NCBI GenBank assembly: GCA_021836865.1
Contig: JAKBHH010000030.1
Location: 1 to 37,046 of the forward strand
Direction: 5' to 3'
DNA length: 37,046 bases
Origin: Acidobacteriota bacterium
Lineage (GTDB): Bacteria; Acidobacteriota; Terriglobia; Terriglobales; Acidobacteriaceae
In this document: in pieces, positions 29,862 through 37,046 of the stretch
How positions within the stretch are numbered: the first letter of the stretch is position 1
Layout: each line of letters starts with the position of its first letter
Position numbers and translations under genes: made by a program
The notes under the pieces: model-generated
What the model saw: the letters and a program-made list of their open reading frames with translations, nothing else
Database searches by the model: none
What the model was told of the DNA's origin: nothing

Positions 29862-30851
29862 CTACTTCTCTCGTGCGACCACGAAGTCCGGCACCCACAG
29901 CAGGGCTCGCTTGAAATCGGAGTCGGGGAAGTGGGCCAGTGCCAGGCGGGACTGCTCGGCATAGCGGTCTGCCAGCGCCATGGCGTAGGCGACGGAGCCG
30001 TTGCGCACCAGAATCTCCTGAATCTCGCCTCGGCTTACATGCTCAAAGCTACGGTCGTCGAGCACGCGCTGAATGGACTGGCGGTCTCGCGCCGTGCCGT
30101 GGTCCATGGAGTGGATGACGGCGAGCGTGGCCTTGCCCTCGCGCAGGTCGCTGGCGACGGGCTTGCCCAATACCTGTTCTGTAGCGGTCATGTCGAGCAC
30201 GTCGTCCACAATCTGGAAGGCAAGACCGACGGCGCGTCCATAGGCGGCCAGGTTCGCTTCCTCGGTTTCAGAGGCACCGGCGAGCACGGCGCCCAGGCGC
30301 ATGGACACCGAGAAGAGGCAGGCGGTCTTGCGGAAGATGAGGTCGTAATACTCCGCCTCGGAAACGGCCTTGCCCAGCTTTTGAATCTGCAGTAGCTCGC
30401 CCTCGACCATCTGCTGGGTGAGGCCGATGAGCAGGTCCAGTACGCGGAGGTTCTTCTCTTCCAGAGCGACCTTGAAGCCCTGCATGTAGAGCCAGTCGCC
30501 GGCCAGAACGCACTTCTCGTTGCCCCAGGTGGTGTTGGGTGAGGGGCGGCCTCGGCGCGTTTCGGCGCCGTCGATGATGTCATCATGGACGAGCGTGGCG
30601 GTGTGGAGCATCTCCACCACGGCGCCGAGGCGAATTGCGCCGGCGCCGGAGTAACCGAGCAAATGCGAGGCCAGCAGCAGCAGGGAGGGACGAATGCGTT
30701 TGCCGCCCCCCTCGCGCAGGTATTCGGCGATTTCTGTAATGGTGCTGACGCTGGAGGCGGCGTCGCGGCCCAACTCCTGCTCGACCGCCACGAGGTCTTC
30801 TCGCAGCAGATCGAAAACTTCTCTCGCCGTCGCTATCGCCAAGGTACTCAA
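29862..30851 (-). CDS. Long-chain polyprenyl diphosphate synthase
   Basis: A 329-residue trans-prenyl synthase, longer than the FPP-type enzyme at 11396. The first Asp-rich motif is DDIID (90-94) without the extra residues of FPP synthases, and the second is DDVLD (216-220). GGGKRIRPSLLLL (48-60) is the IPP site. Small residues before the first motif (HTATLVHDD) suit a long product such as octaprenyl or solanesyl diphosphate, the side chain of menaquinone or ubiquinone, but the exact length cannot be read from sequence. It starts at 30851 and lies downstream of yajQ with a strong hairpin between them. Confidence 0.88.
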   Translation of the reverse strand: MSTLAIATAREVFDLLREDLVAVEQELGRDAASSVSTITEIAEYLREGGGKRIRPSLLLLASHLLGYSGAGAIRLGAVVEMLHTATLVHDDIIDGAETRRGRPSPNTTWGNEKCVLAGDWLYMQGFKVALEEKNLRVLDLLIGLTQQMVEGELLQIQKLGKAVSEAEYYDLIFRKTACLFSVSMRLGAVLAGASETEEANLAAYGRAVGLAFQIVDDVLDMTATEQVLGKPVASDLREGKATLAVIHSMDHGTARDRQSIQRVLDDRSFEHVSRGEIQEILVRNGSVAYAMALADRYAEQSRLALAHFPDSDFKRALLWVPDFVVAREK

Positions 30852-30913
30852 GGTGTGTCTGTTCTCACTTTTTCCGGGTCGTTCTCGTCAGCCATTTTCG
30901 GATGACGCCTGTT

Positions 30914-30940
30914 GGATGCTCCGGCAGCGTGCCGGCATCC
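30914..30940 (-). terminator. Hairpin directly after yajQ
   Basis: GGATG (30914-30918) and CCGGCA (30921-30926) pair with TGCCGG (30930-30935) and CATCC (30936-30940): eleven pairs with a two-base bulge and a three-base loop. It begins two bases after the yajQ stop on the minus strand and has no T-run. It could partly end the metG-tatD-yajQ transcript or act as an RNA end. Confidence 0.5.
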
Positions 30941-30942
30941 CT

Positions 30943-31446
30943 CTAGTTGGTACGGTAGTTCGTGAACTGCAAATCCACGCCTAAATCTTTGGCCCGAAGC
31001 AAAGCGATAATTGCCTGGAGTTCGTCGCGGTCCTTGCTGGATACTCTCACAGTATCGCCTTGAATGCTGGCTTGCGCCTTCTTTTTTGAATCTTTGACGA
31101 TACGGACAATCTCCTTCGCCTTTTCCGTCGGGATGCCCTGCTGGAGGGTGATCTTCTGGCGGACGCTTTGCCCGGTGGCCGGCTCCATCTTGCCATAGGT
31201 CAGGTTTTTGAGGGAAACGCCGCGCTTGACCAGCTTCTGGCCCAGAATCTCCTTAACCGCCTCCAGTTTGTACTCGTTGGCCGAGGCCAGGTTAATCTCC
31301 TTGTCGCCTTCAGCCAGAGTGACCTCGGAATGGGAGTCCTTCAGGTCAAAGCGCTGGCGGATCTCTTTGAGCGCCTGGTCAATGGCGTTGCGGACTTCCT
31401 GGATTTCCACCTTGCTTACGATGTCGAATGAATTGTCCTGGGCCAT
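30943..31446 (-). CDS. YajQ-family nucleotide-binding protein
   Basis: A 167-residue cytoplasmic protein of the YajQ (UPF0234) family. The start MAQDNSFDIVSKVEIQEVRNA is typical, and RQRFDLKDS (39-47), NLTYGKMEPA and the ending LGVDLQFTNYRTN match the family. Members bind nucleotides, and one (Xanthomonas) binds cyclic-di-GMP. An upstream in-frame start at 31488 is less likely because the ATG at 31446 fits the family and has an AGGA-type ribosome site (AGGACAGGAAG). It lies downstream of tatD with a 47-bp gap, probably cotranscribed. Together with the PilZ protein it is a second family linked to cyclic-di-GMP in this window. Confidence 0.92.
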   Translation of the reverse strand: MAQDNSFDIVSKVEIQEVRNAIDQALKEIRQRFDLKDSHSEVTLAEGDKEINLASANEYKLEAVKEILGQKLVKRGVSLKNLTYGKMEPATGQSVRQKITLQQGIPTEKAKEIVRIVKDSKKKAQASIQGDTVRVSSKDRDELQAIIALLRAKDLGVDLQFTNYRTN

Positions 31447-31493
31447 GGCTTCCTGTCCTTGATCTGCCGGTCCTAGCGGCCGGTGCAACTCTA

Positions 31494-32333
31494 TCAGTTT
31501 CCCACGTCAGGCGGGAGGTGAAACAGCCGGGAGAAGTTTTTCGTGGTGGCTGCGGCGATCTCTTCCGGGGTGGTGCCCAGCAGGTCTGCCAGCGTCTGGG
31601 CGGTCCGGGTGACAAATGCGGGCTCATTGCGCTTGCCGCGATCAGGCGCGGGGGCCAGCCAGGGTGCGTCGGTTTCAACGAGGACGCCGTCCAGAGGCAT
31701 CTTTGCAGCCACGTCCCGCAGGGGCTGAGCTTTGGGATAGGTCAGGTTGCCGGCGAAGGAAACAAGAAAACCCATGTCGAGTGAGCGGCGGGCCTGCTCC
31801 CAACCGCCGCCAAAGCAGTGCATGATGCCCCCGAGGCCGGTGTGTCGCCAGTAAGTGTCGAGGGTGAGGAAGAGGTGGTCCCAGGCATCTGTCGCGCCGT
31901 CCCTGGGGCGGCAGTGGATGAGGACAGGCCGCTTGCGGGCGGCGGCAACCTCAAGCTGACGAACCAGCCCGGTCCGCTGCACATCGTGGGGCGCGCCCTC
32001 ATGGTAATAATCGAGTCCGATCTCGCCGCAGGCGATGACTTCGGGCTCGGCCAGCAGGGTATCAAGACGGGTGAGGACGGCGTCGTTGATTTCGGGCGTG
32101 TTGTGCGGGTAAACCCCCGCGCTGGCGTAGAGGCGCGGCAGACCTGCTCCCTGTCTTCGAAGCTCGTTGAACTGGCGGCAGAGGTCGAAGGCCTGATGCA
32201 TCTGCGCTGGGCCTTCGCCGATGCCGATAGCGAGCACTGCGCCCACGCCGACATTGTGCGCGCGGCGGAGCATGGCTTCCCGGTCGTCGGCGTAGCGCGG
32301 GCTGTCGAGATGGGCGTGGGAATCGATGAGCAA
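31494..32333 (-). CDS. tatD: TatD-family metal-dependent hydrolase (putative DNase)
   Basis: A 279-residue amidohydrolase-fold protein. Metal ligands are in place: His6 and His8 (IDSHAHLD), Glu104 (GEIGLDYY), His140 (LIHCRP), His172 (IMHCFGG) and Asp222 (ETDAPWLAP). TatD proteins act as 3'-5' exonucleases or DNases. I take the start as the TTG at 32333, which gives MLIDSHAHLDS, the usual N-terminus, with GGAGA (32345-32341) seven bases upstream. A GTG at 32354 would add seven residues. It follows metG by 64 bases and precedes yajQ. metG next to tatD is a common bacterial neighbour pair. Confidence 0.92.
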   Translation of the reverse strand: MLIDSHAHLDSPRYADDREAMLRRAHNVGVGAVLAIGIGEGPAQMHQAFDLCRQFNELRRQGAGLPRLYASAGVYPHNTPEINDAVLTRLDTLLAEPEVIACGEIGLDYYHEGAPHDVQRTGLVRQLEVAAARKRPVLIHCRPRDGATDAWDHLFLTLDTYWRHTGLGGIMHCFGGGWEQARRSLDMGFLVSFAGNLTYPKAQPLRDVAAKMPLDGVLVETDAPWLAPAPDRGKRNEPAFVTRTAQTLADLLGTTPEEIAAATTKNFSRLFHLPPDVGN

Positions 32334-32397
32334 ATGCAAATCTCCGGTATGCACGTGGCAAGGGGTTCTGCCGTGTGCAGACGAACGAGCAGCGCGG

Positions 32398-34596
32398 CTA
32401 CTTGAGCCGCGCACCGAGGGGCACGTCCTCGAGGAAGCCGGCCAGAACGGGTGCGCCGTCGGGTGGTAGCGAGGCGGCGAGCAACATGCCGTTCGACTCC
32501 AGGCCGCGCATCTTCCGGGGGGCGAGGTTGGCGACGATGACGATTTTGCGGCCGATGAGCTTCTCGGGTTCATAGTACTGCGCGATGCCGGCGAGGATCT
32601 GCCGCCTTTCGTAGCCGAGGTCAACTTCAAGGCGGAGCAGCTTGTCGGCTTTCGGAATGCGTTCGGCGACGAGGACCTGAGCGACGCGCAGCTCGACCTT
32701 GGCGAAGTCGTCGATGGTGATCACCTGCGGTGAGGCGGGCTGTGCCTCCGGCGCGGCGGCGGGAGATGCAGTTGCAGGCTGAGAGGCGACTGATGCTCCG
32801 ACTGCGGCGGGCGCTGAGGCGGATGTGGATGCGGACTCTGGTGCGGGAGTGGGCTCGGTCTCTTCCATTGGCTTCCTCTCTGCCTTCTTCTTTGGTTCCT
32901 GTGCGGGTGCGGGTTCAGCGGAGCGCGGTACTTTGGGCTCTGTTGGCTCGGCAACCGCTACGCTGCCGGCGGCTTCAATCACAGATTGGCTATTCTGTTC
33001 TTCCATCGCAACCATGCGTTCGATGGCGTCCTTTTCCGCGCGGGGAAAGAGCGGCGCGGGAGCCTCAAAGATTGTGCCGGGCTTGAGTCCGCCCCATTCG
33101 AGATGGGCGAGGAAGGATTGTCTTGCTGCGTCGGCGATCTCGCCCTGGCCAAGTTGACGCCAGACTTTCGCGGCGGCGTCGGGCAGGACGGGATAGACGA
33201 GCGCGGTGATGATGCGGATGGCCTCGGCTGCCGTGGCAAGCACGCGGGCCTGATGCTCCGCATGTTCTATTTCGGACCGGTTCTCAGGCCGTTTCCAAGG
33301 TGCGTTGGCGGTGAGGTAGCCGTCGGTTTCGGCAACGAGGCTCCAGAGCGTTTTCAGCGCATCGGAGAAGTTGAGGTTGTCGAACTGAGGGACGAACTCC
33401 GCAAGGGTTCGCTGTGCGCTTTCGTGCAGTGCGGTTTCCATGCGTGTTTCTGCGCCCGCCTCGGGCACCACGCCGCCGAAGTACTTGTGCACCATGTTGA
33501 CGACGCGGCTGACCAGGTTGCCGTAGCCGTTGGCGAGGTCGCCGTTGTAGCGCTGGACCAGGGCATCGAAGCTGAAGTTGCCATCCTGGCCGAAGGGGAT
33601 TTCGCGCAGCAGGAAGTAGCGCAGCGCGTCAGAGCCGAGAACGGTGTGGACCGTTTCCGCGCGGACGATGTTGCCGCGCGACTTCGACATCTTGCCCTGA
33701 TCGAAGAGCAGCCAGCCGTTGGCGTGAACGGAGCGCGGTGGGTCAATGCCGGCGGCGATGAGGAAGGCAGGCCAGTAGACGCAGTGGAAGCGGCTGATCT
33801 CTTTGCCGATCAGGTGCATGTCCGCGGGCCAGAATTTGGCGAAGCGCGCCTGGTCCGCCGCATCGCCGGAGCCGTAGCCGAGGGCCGTGATGTAGTTGGC
33901 GAGGGCGTCGAGCCAGACGTAGATGACGTGTTTCTCATCCCCCGGCACAGGGATGCCCCAGGAGAAGCTGGTGCGACTGACCGACAGGTCCTTGAGCCCG
34001 CCGCGCACAAACGAGATGACCTCGCGGCGCGTGGATTCGGGGCCCATGAAGCTGGGGTTGGCCTCGTAAAACTTGAGCAGCTTTCGTTCAAAGGCCGAGA
34101 GCTTGAAGAAGTAGTTTTCCTCGCTCACGGTTTCCGTGATGCGCCCGCAGTCGGGGCACGGCGTGCCGGGAGGGCCGTCGACGTAAAGCTCGTCGAAGAC
34201 GCAGTATTGGCCGGTGTAGGAGCCCTTGTAGATGAAGCCGCGCTCGCGGAGGGTGGCGAAGAGGTGCTGCACGCCACGCTTGTGGCGCTCTTCCGTGGTG
34301 CGGATAAAGTCGTCGTAGGTGAGGCCGAGTTGATCCCAGAGCGAGCGAAACTGGCCGGAGATGGCGGCGGCAAACTCCTGCGGCGTGCGGCCGGCGAGTT
34401 TGGCGGAGCGCTCGATCTTCTGCCCGTGCTCATCGGTGCCGGTGAGGAACCAGGTCTCAATGCCCAGCGCGCGCTTGCGCCGCGCAATGGCGTCACAGAC
34501 GATGGTCGAGTATGCATGCCCAAGGTGCGGCCGCGCGTTCACGTAGTAGATAGGCGTGGTCAGGTAGAAGCGGGCTGGGCTGGATGGGTTCGTCAT
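32398..34596 (-). CDS. metG: Methionine-tRNA ligase with C-terminal tRNA-binding domain
   Basis: Charges tRNA-Met with methionine. It has 732 residues. The catalytic HLGH (24-27) and KMSKS (302-306) motifs are intact. The zinc insert has Cys132, Cys147 and Cys150, but the usual second Cys of the first pair is Asp135 (YCVFDE). The anticodon-binding region runs to about 530. A low-complexity Ala/Pro/Glu/Ser linker (about 532-624) leads to an EMAP-type tRNA-binding domain (about 625-732, TIDDFAKVELRVAQV to GARLK). MTNPSSPARFYLTTPIYYVNA (34596) is the chosen start; an ATG seven codons earlier (34617) is also possible. It is divergent from argS. Confidence 0.96.
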   Translation of the reverse strand: MTNPSSPARFYLTTPIYYVNARPHLGHAYSTIVCDAIARRKRALGIETWFLTGTDEHGQKIERSAKLAGRTPQEFAAAISGQFRSLWDQLGLTYDDFIRTTEERHKRGVQHLFATLRERGFIYKGSYTGQYCVFDELYVDGPPGTPCPDCGRITETVSEENYFFKLSAFERKLLKFYEANPSFMGPESTRREVISFVRGGLKDLSVSRTSFSWGIPVPGDEKHVIYVWLDALANYITALGYGSGDAADQARFAKFWPADMHLIGKEISRFHCVYWPAFLIAAGIDPPRSVHANGWLLFDQGKMSKSRGNIVRAETVHTVLGSDALRYFLLREIPFGQDGNFSFDALVQRYNGDLANGYGNLVSRVVNMVHKYFGGVVPEAGAETRMETALHESAQRTLAEFVPQFDNLNFSDALKTLWSLVAETDGYLTANAPWKRPENRSEIEHAEHQARVLATAAEAIRIITALVYPVLPDAAAKVWRQLGQGEIADAARQSFLAHLEWGGLKPGTIFEAPAPLFPRAEKDAIERMVAMEEQNSQSVIEAAGSVAVAEPTEPKVPRSAEPAPAQEPKKKAERKPMEETEPTPAPESASTSASAPAAVGASVASQPATASPAAAPEAQPASPQVITIDDFAKVELRVAQVLVAERIPKADKLLRLEVDLGYERRQILAGIAQYYEPEKLIGRKIVIVANLAPRKMRGLESNGMLLAASLPPDGAPVLAGFLEDVPLGARLK

Positions 34597-34715
34597 GGAT
34601 GGGGTGCGGCCTTCCATTCCCGTCCAAGATGCAAGCACCAGGTCAGGAGGCAATCTTCTCTTCATTTTACGGTATCGCATGGAACCGAATCGAAGAAAGT
34701 GAGCCCTGCCGCAGG

Positions 34716-34724
34716 TGGTAGAAT
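34716..34724 (+). promoter_or_regulatory. Extended -10 promoter of argS
   Basis: TGGTAGAAT fits the extended -10 pattern (TG-N-TAnAAT) about 40 bases before the argS start, with no clear -35. It closely resembles TGGTACAAT before the enoyl-CoA hydratase gene. On the minus strand a TAAAAT near 34673-34678 may serve metG. Confidence 0.5.
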
Positions 34725-34762
34725 CGCCCTTGAAAATCAAGTATTTCTGAGGCATTGCTGAC

Positions 34763-36742
34763 GTGTATCTGGAATTGAAGAAGCGGCTGGAAGTGCGTCT
34801 CCGCGACGTGCTCAAGGCGAGGTATGATCTTTCGCTGGAGAGCATTCCTGTCGAGACTCCGCCGGAGCTCGAGTTTGGCGAGCTGGCCACGCCGGTGGCC
34901 TTTGAACTGGCGCGCAAGCTGCGCAAGGCGCCTAAGGTGATTGCGCAGGAGATTGCGGCGGCGCTTGGCCCGCTCGACGGTTTTGTGTCCTTTGAGGTGG
35001 CAGGAGCGGGGTATATCAACGCGCGGCTGGACCGGAACGGTGGGGTTCGCATGGTTGCCGGCTGGGAGAGCCCGGCGACGGCTGCCGGCGGAGTGCATTC
35101 GCTGGTCGAGCACACCAGCATCAATCCCAACAAGGCGGCACATATCGGGCATCTGCGCAATGCGATTCTCGGCGACACGTTTGTGCGCCTGCTGCGCGCA
35201 GCCGGGCAAAAGGTGGATGTGCAGAACTACATCGACAACACCGGCGTGCAGGTGGCGGATGTGGTGGTGGGGTTTTTGCATGTGGAGGGCAAGTCTGCAG
35301 CCGATGTACGCGCGCTGCTCGATGATCTGAGACGCAAGGGCGAGCGCATCGATTACTACTGCTGGGATCTGTATGCGAAGACTTCACAGTGGTATACGAA
35401 CGGGACGGACGCGGAGAACGAAGCCCGAAAGAAGCTCCGATATGCGACCCTGCACGAGCTTGAACAGGGCAATCATGAAACGGCCGAGATCGCCGAGCTG
35501 ATTTCGACCGCCGTCTTGCGGCGGCATCTGCAGACCATGCTGCGGCTGGGCATCGAGTATGACTTTCTGCCGCGCGAGAGCGAGATTCTGCACCTGGATT
35601 TCTGGGCCCTGGCGTTTGAGCAGTTGAAGAAAACGGGCGTGCTCTACTTTGAGAACGAAGGCAAGAACAAGGGCTGCTGGGTGATGACGCGGCCCGGCGC
35701 GGAAGCAGCCGACGGCGAGACGGACGAAGACGCGAAGGTAATTGTGCGGTCCAACGGCACGGTGACCTATGTTGGCAAGGATATTGCCTATCACTTGTGG
35801 AAGTTTGGGTTGCTGGGCAAGGACTTCGGCTATAAACCGTTCTTCACGTATCCGAGCCACGAGTGCTGGATTTCAAGTGAAAAAGGCGAGGAGCCGCATC
35901 CGCACTTTGGCGGGGCGCAGGCGATCTACAACGTCATCGACTCCAGGCAGAGCGACCCGCAGGCCAACGTGATTCAGGCTCTGCGGGGGATGGGCCATGC
36001 GGAGCAGGCCGACCGCTACACGCACTTCAGCTATGAGATGGTGGCGCTGACGCCGCGCTGCGCTGTCGAGCTGGGTTACGACGTGTCTGAAGAAGACCGC
36101 GGCCGGACCTACATTGAAGTGAGCGGGCGCAAGGGCTTTGGGGTGAAGGCGGACGACCTGATCGACAAGCTGATTGGCGCGACGCGTGCGGAAGTGGATG
36201 CGCGGCAGACGGGCCGCGACGAGGCGGAGCGCCAGAGGATCGCAGAGCAGATTGCGATTGGCGCGCTGCGCTACTTCATGCTGAAGTTTACGCGCAATTC
36301 AGTGATCGCGTTTGACTTCAAGGACGCGCTGAGTTTCGAGGGCGAGACGGGGCCGTACATCCAGTACGCCGTGGTGCGCGCGCGAAACATCTTTCGCAAA
36401 GCAGGACTCACGCCGGATGGCGTTCTGCGCGATTTTTCCGGAACGGATGCGGGCGGCTATCTTGCAGCCGAGGGCGGCGAAGACATCTGGGCATTGTGGT
36501 TGCGGGCCGGTCGGCGCAGGCTGGTTCTGGAGCAGTGCATCGCGACCTCCGAGCCCGCCTATCTGGCCAAACACGCCTTTCAACTTGCGCAGGAGTTCAA
36601 CAACTTCTACCACAAGCACCATATTCTCACCGAGGAAGACTCGGCGCGGAAGATCCTGCTGCTGGCCACCGCGGCTGTCGCGCTGCGAGAGCTTGTGGCG
36701 GTGCTCGCATGGCTGGGCATCGAAAGCCCGGAGGCCATGTAG
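34763..36742 (+). CDS. argS: Arginine-tRNA ligase
   Basis: Charges tRNA-Arg with arginine. It has 659 residues, longer than the common 560-580, mainly from insertions in the middle. The N-terminal tRNA-contact domain is at about 1-95. The catalytic core follows with SINPNKAAHIGHLRNAIL (119-136), where HIGH is at 127-130. The KMSKS loop is degenerate, as is usual in this family, with SGRKGFGVKADDL in its place. The DALRP-type C-terminal domain ends with LGIESPEAM, a natural family ending. The start is a GTG at 34763 with TGAGG ten bases upstream. It is divergent from metG. The stop is followed, in the same frame, by a remnant of another gene. Confidence 0.96.
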   Translation: MYLELKKRLEVRLRDVLKARYDLSLESIPVETPPELEFGELATPVAFELARKLRKAPKVIAQEIAAALGPLDGFVSFEVAGAGYINARLDRNGGVRMVAGWESPATAAGGVHSLVEHTSINPNKAAHIGHLRNAILGDTFVRLLRAAGQKVDVQNYIDNTGVQVADVVVGFLHVEGKSAADVRALLDDLRRKGERIDYYCWDLYAKTSQWYTNGTDAENEARKKLRYATLHELEQGNHETAEIAELISTAVLRRHLQTMLRLGIEYDFLPRESEILHLDFWALAFEQLKKTGVLYFENEGKNKGCWVMTRPGAEAADGETDEDAKVIVRSNGTVTYVGKDIAYHLWKFGLLGKDFGYKPFFTYPSHECWISSEKGEEPHPHFGGAQAIYNVIDSRQSDPQANVIQALRGMGHAEQADRYTHFSYEMVALTPRCAVELGYDVSEEDRGRTYIEVSGRKGFGVKADDLIDKLIGATRAEVDARQTGRDEAERQRIAEQIAIGALRYFMLKFTRNSVIAFDFKDALSFEGETGPYIQYAVVRARNIFRKAGLTPDGVLRDFSGTDAGGYLAAEGGEDIWALWLRAGRRRLVLEQCIATSEPAYLAKHAFQLAQEFNNFYHKHHILTEEDSARKILLLATAAVALRELVAVLAWLGIESPEAM

Positions 36743-36868
36743 CCGGCGGCTGGAGCTGGCATTGTGGTGGCTGTGGCCGGAAACATGATGCTGATGCCGG
36801 GCTTGCCGCAAGCGCCAAGGGCTCTCTCCATTGACGTGGACGATGAGGGAAACATCACCGGTGTCTGA
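36743..36868 (+). pseudogene. fhs: 3' remnant of formate-tetrahydrofolate ligase gene
   Basis: The 41 codons after the argS stop, in the same frame, read [16 protein letters not shown], then [23 protein letters not shown], then TGA. This closely matches the C-terminus of formate-tetrahydrofolate ligase (the MPGLP, IDVD and GNI.G blocks). The rest of that gene, normally about 550 residues, is missing. There is no start codon in a sensible place, so it is a decayed or deleted remnant and not a gene. The 3' end seems intact, up to the hairpin at 36877. Recombination near the adjacent IS is a likely cause. Confidence 0.7.
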
Positions 36869-36876
36869 CGGGCAGA

Positions 36877-36909
36877 GAGGGATGACATCCAGTCGTGTCG
36901 TCATCCCTC
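36877..36909 (+). terminator. Hairpin after argS and the fhs remnant
   Basis: GAGGGATGAC (36877-36886) pairs perfectly with GTCATCCCTC (36900-36909) around a 13-base loop. No T-run follows. It was probably the terminator of the lost fhs gene and may now end the argS transcript. Confidence 0.5.
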
Positions 36910-36910
36910 C

Positions 36911-37046
36911 AGCTTGACCCTAGAGCATTTCTCCTGATGATGTATAGTTTAGGTGGCGATTCTCCGCGCACATGCTATGGCGCGACCTTATTCGGATGAT
37001 TTGCGGCGGAAGCTGTTGGAGGCCTTCGACCAAGGCAAGGGGAGCC
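36911..37046 (+). mobile_element. Left part of an IS630-like insertion sequence (cut by window edge)
   Basis: The transposase start at 36977 implies an insertion sequence whose left end lies between the hairpin at 36909 and the start codon. IS630 elements insert at TA; possible TA sites occur near 36920 and 36952. The exact end and the inverted repeat cannot be set because the other end is outside the window. Confidence 0.45.
36977..37046 (+). CDS. IS630-family transposase, N-terminal fragment (runs off the window)
   Basis: The last 23 codons visible read MARPYSDDLRRKLLEAFDQG and then KGS. This is the characteristic start of IS630-type transposases (MxxPYSxDLRxxxLxA), the first part of a DNA-binding helix-turn-helix domain. 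The catalytic DDE domain lies outside the window, so whether the gene is intact, or split into two frames as many IS630 genes are, cannot be seen. It lies 108 bases after the fhs remnant and may explain the local rearrangement. Confidence 0.75.
   Translation, partial: MARPYSDDLRRKLLEAFDQGKGS

Noticed and set aside
32986-34761. 591-residue open frame on the plus strand opposite metG
   Set aside because: Exactly antisense to an intact metG. Its low-complexity Gly/Ala/Val/Arg composition is typical of GC-rich shadow frames.
34597-35178. Longer metG start (up to 926 residues) running into argS
   Set aside because: The extra N-terminal sequence is antisense to argS and unlike any MetRS. The family N-terminus begins at 34596 or 34617.

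Overview
The window looks like chromosomal DNA of a GC-rich Gram-negative bacterium. The protein types (split P-protein glycine cleavage, TadE/TadG-like pseudopilins, zinc-ribbon HTH regulators, long ArgS, GT87 and PTPS-related membrane proteins) suggest Acidobacteriota, probably a soil Terriglobia-type organism. This assignment rests on remembered family resemblance, not on a search. I see no tRNA, rRNA, CRISPR array or phage module. The only mobile DNA is the start of an IS630-like transposase at the right edge.

Layout. 1-3457: end of a glycine-cleavage operon (gcvH, gcvPA, gcvPB). 3458-3978: a gap with no convincing gene. 3979-6340: three tightly packed TadG/TadE-like genes ending in a structured terminator, then a DUF192-like/PilZ fusion (6583-7527) and dnaB (7637-9025). 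9043-10989: a regulator patch with an XRE/S24-like repressor that lacks the protease residues, a 530-bp structured gap, and a two-gene zinc-ribbon plus sigma-region-4-like cassette. 10984-17782 (minus): a cluster running CPBP protease, penicillin-acylase-like hydrolase, PTPS-related membrane protein, short-chain prenyl synthase and a DUF59 protein. 18023-23986: mixed single genes (DHH phosphoesterase, pfkA, enoyl-CoA hydratase, GT87 membrane protein, HD hydrolase, zinc-ribbon XRE regulator), several with recognisable operators or promoters. 24257-29165: an envelope and isoprenoid run, uppS-cdsA-dxr-rseP plus a hotdog thioesterase. 29178-34596 (minus): metG, tatD, yajQ, long-chain polyprenyl synthase and O-methyltransferase. 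34763-36742: argS, divergent from metG. 36743-37046: a 41-codon 3' remnant of a formate-tetrahydrofolate ligase gene, a hairpin, and the IS630-like transposase start.

How the genes work together. dxr feeds isopentenyl diphosphate production. The two trans-prenyl synthases and UppS would make the short-chain, quinone-type and undecaprenyl carriers. cdsA and rseP serve phospholipid synthesis and envelope stress. The gcv genes and the fhs remnant both concern one-carbon folate chemistry. PilZ and YajQ are both families linked to cyclic-di-GMP.

I did not find a clearly new multi-gene system. The best leads are the DUF192-like/PilZ fusion after an orphan pseudopilin operon, the protease-dead S24-like regulator, the zinc-ribbon/sigma4 cassette, the fhs remnant between argS and an IS, and several precise cis-elements: an inverted repeat filling a promoter spacer, a CRP/FNR-like box before pfkA, and a terminator buried in the end of an opposing gene.
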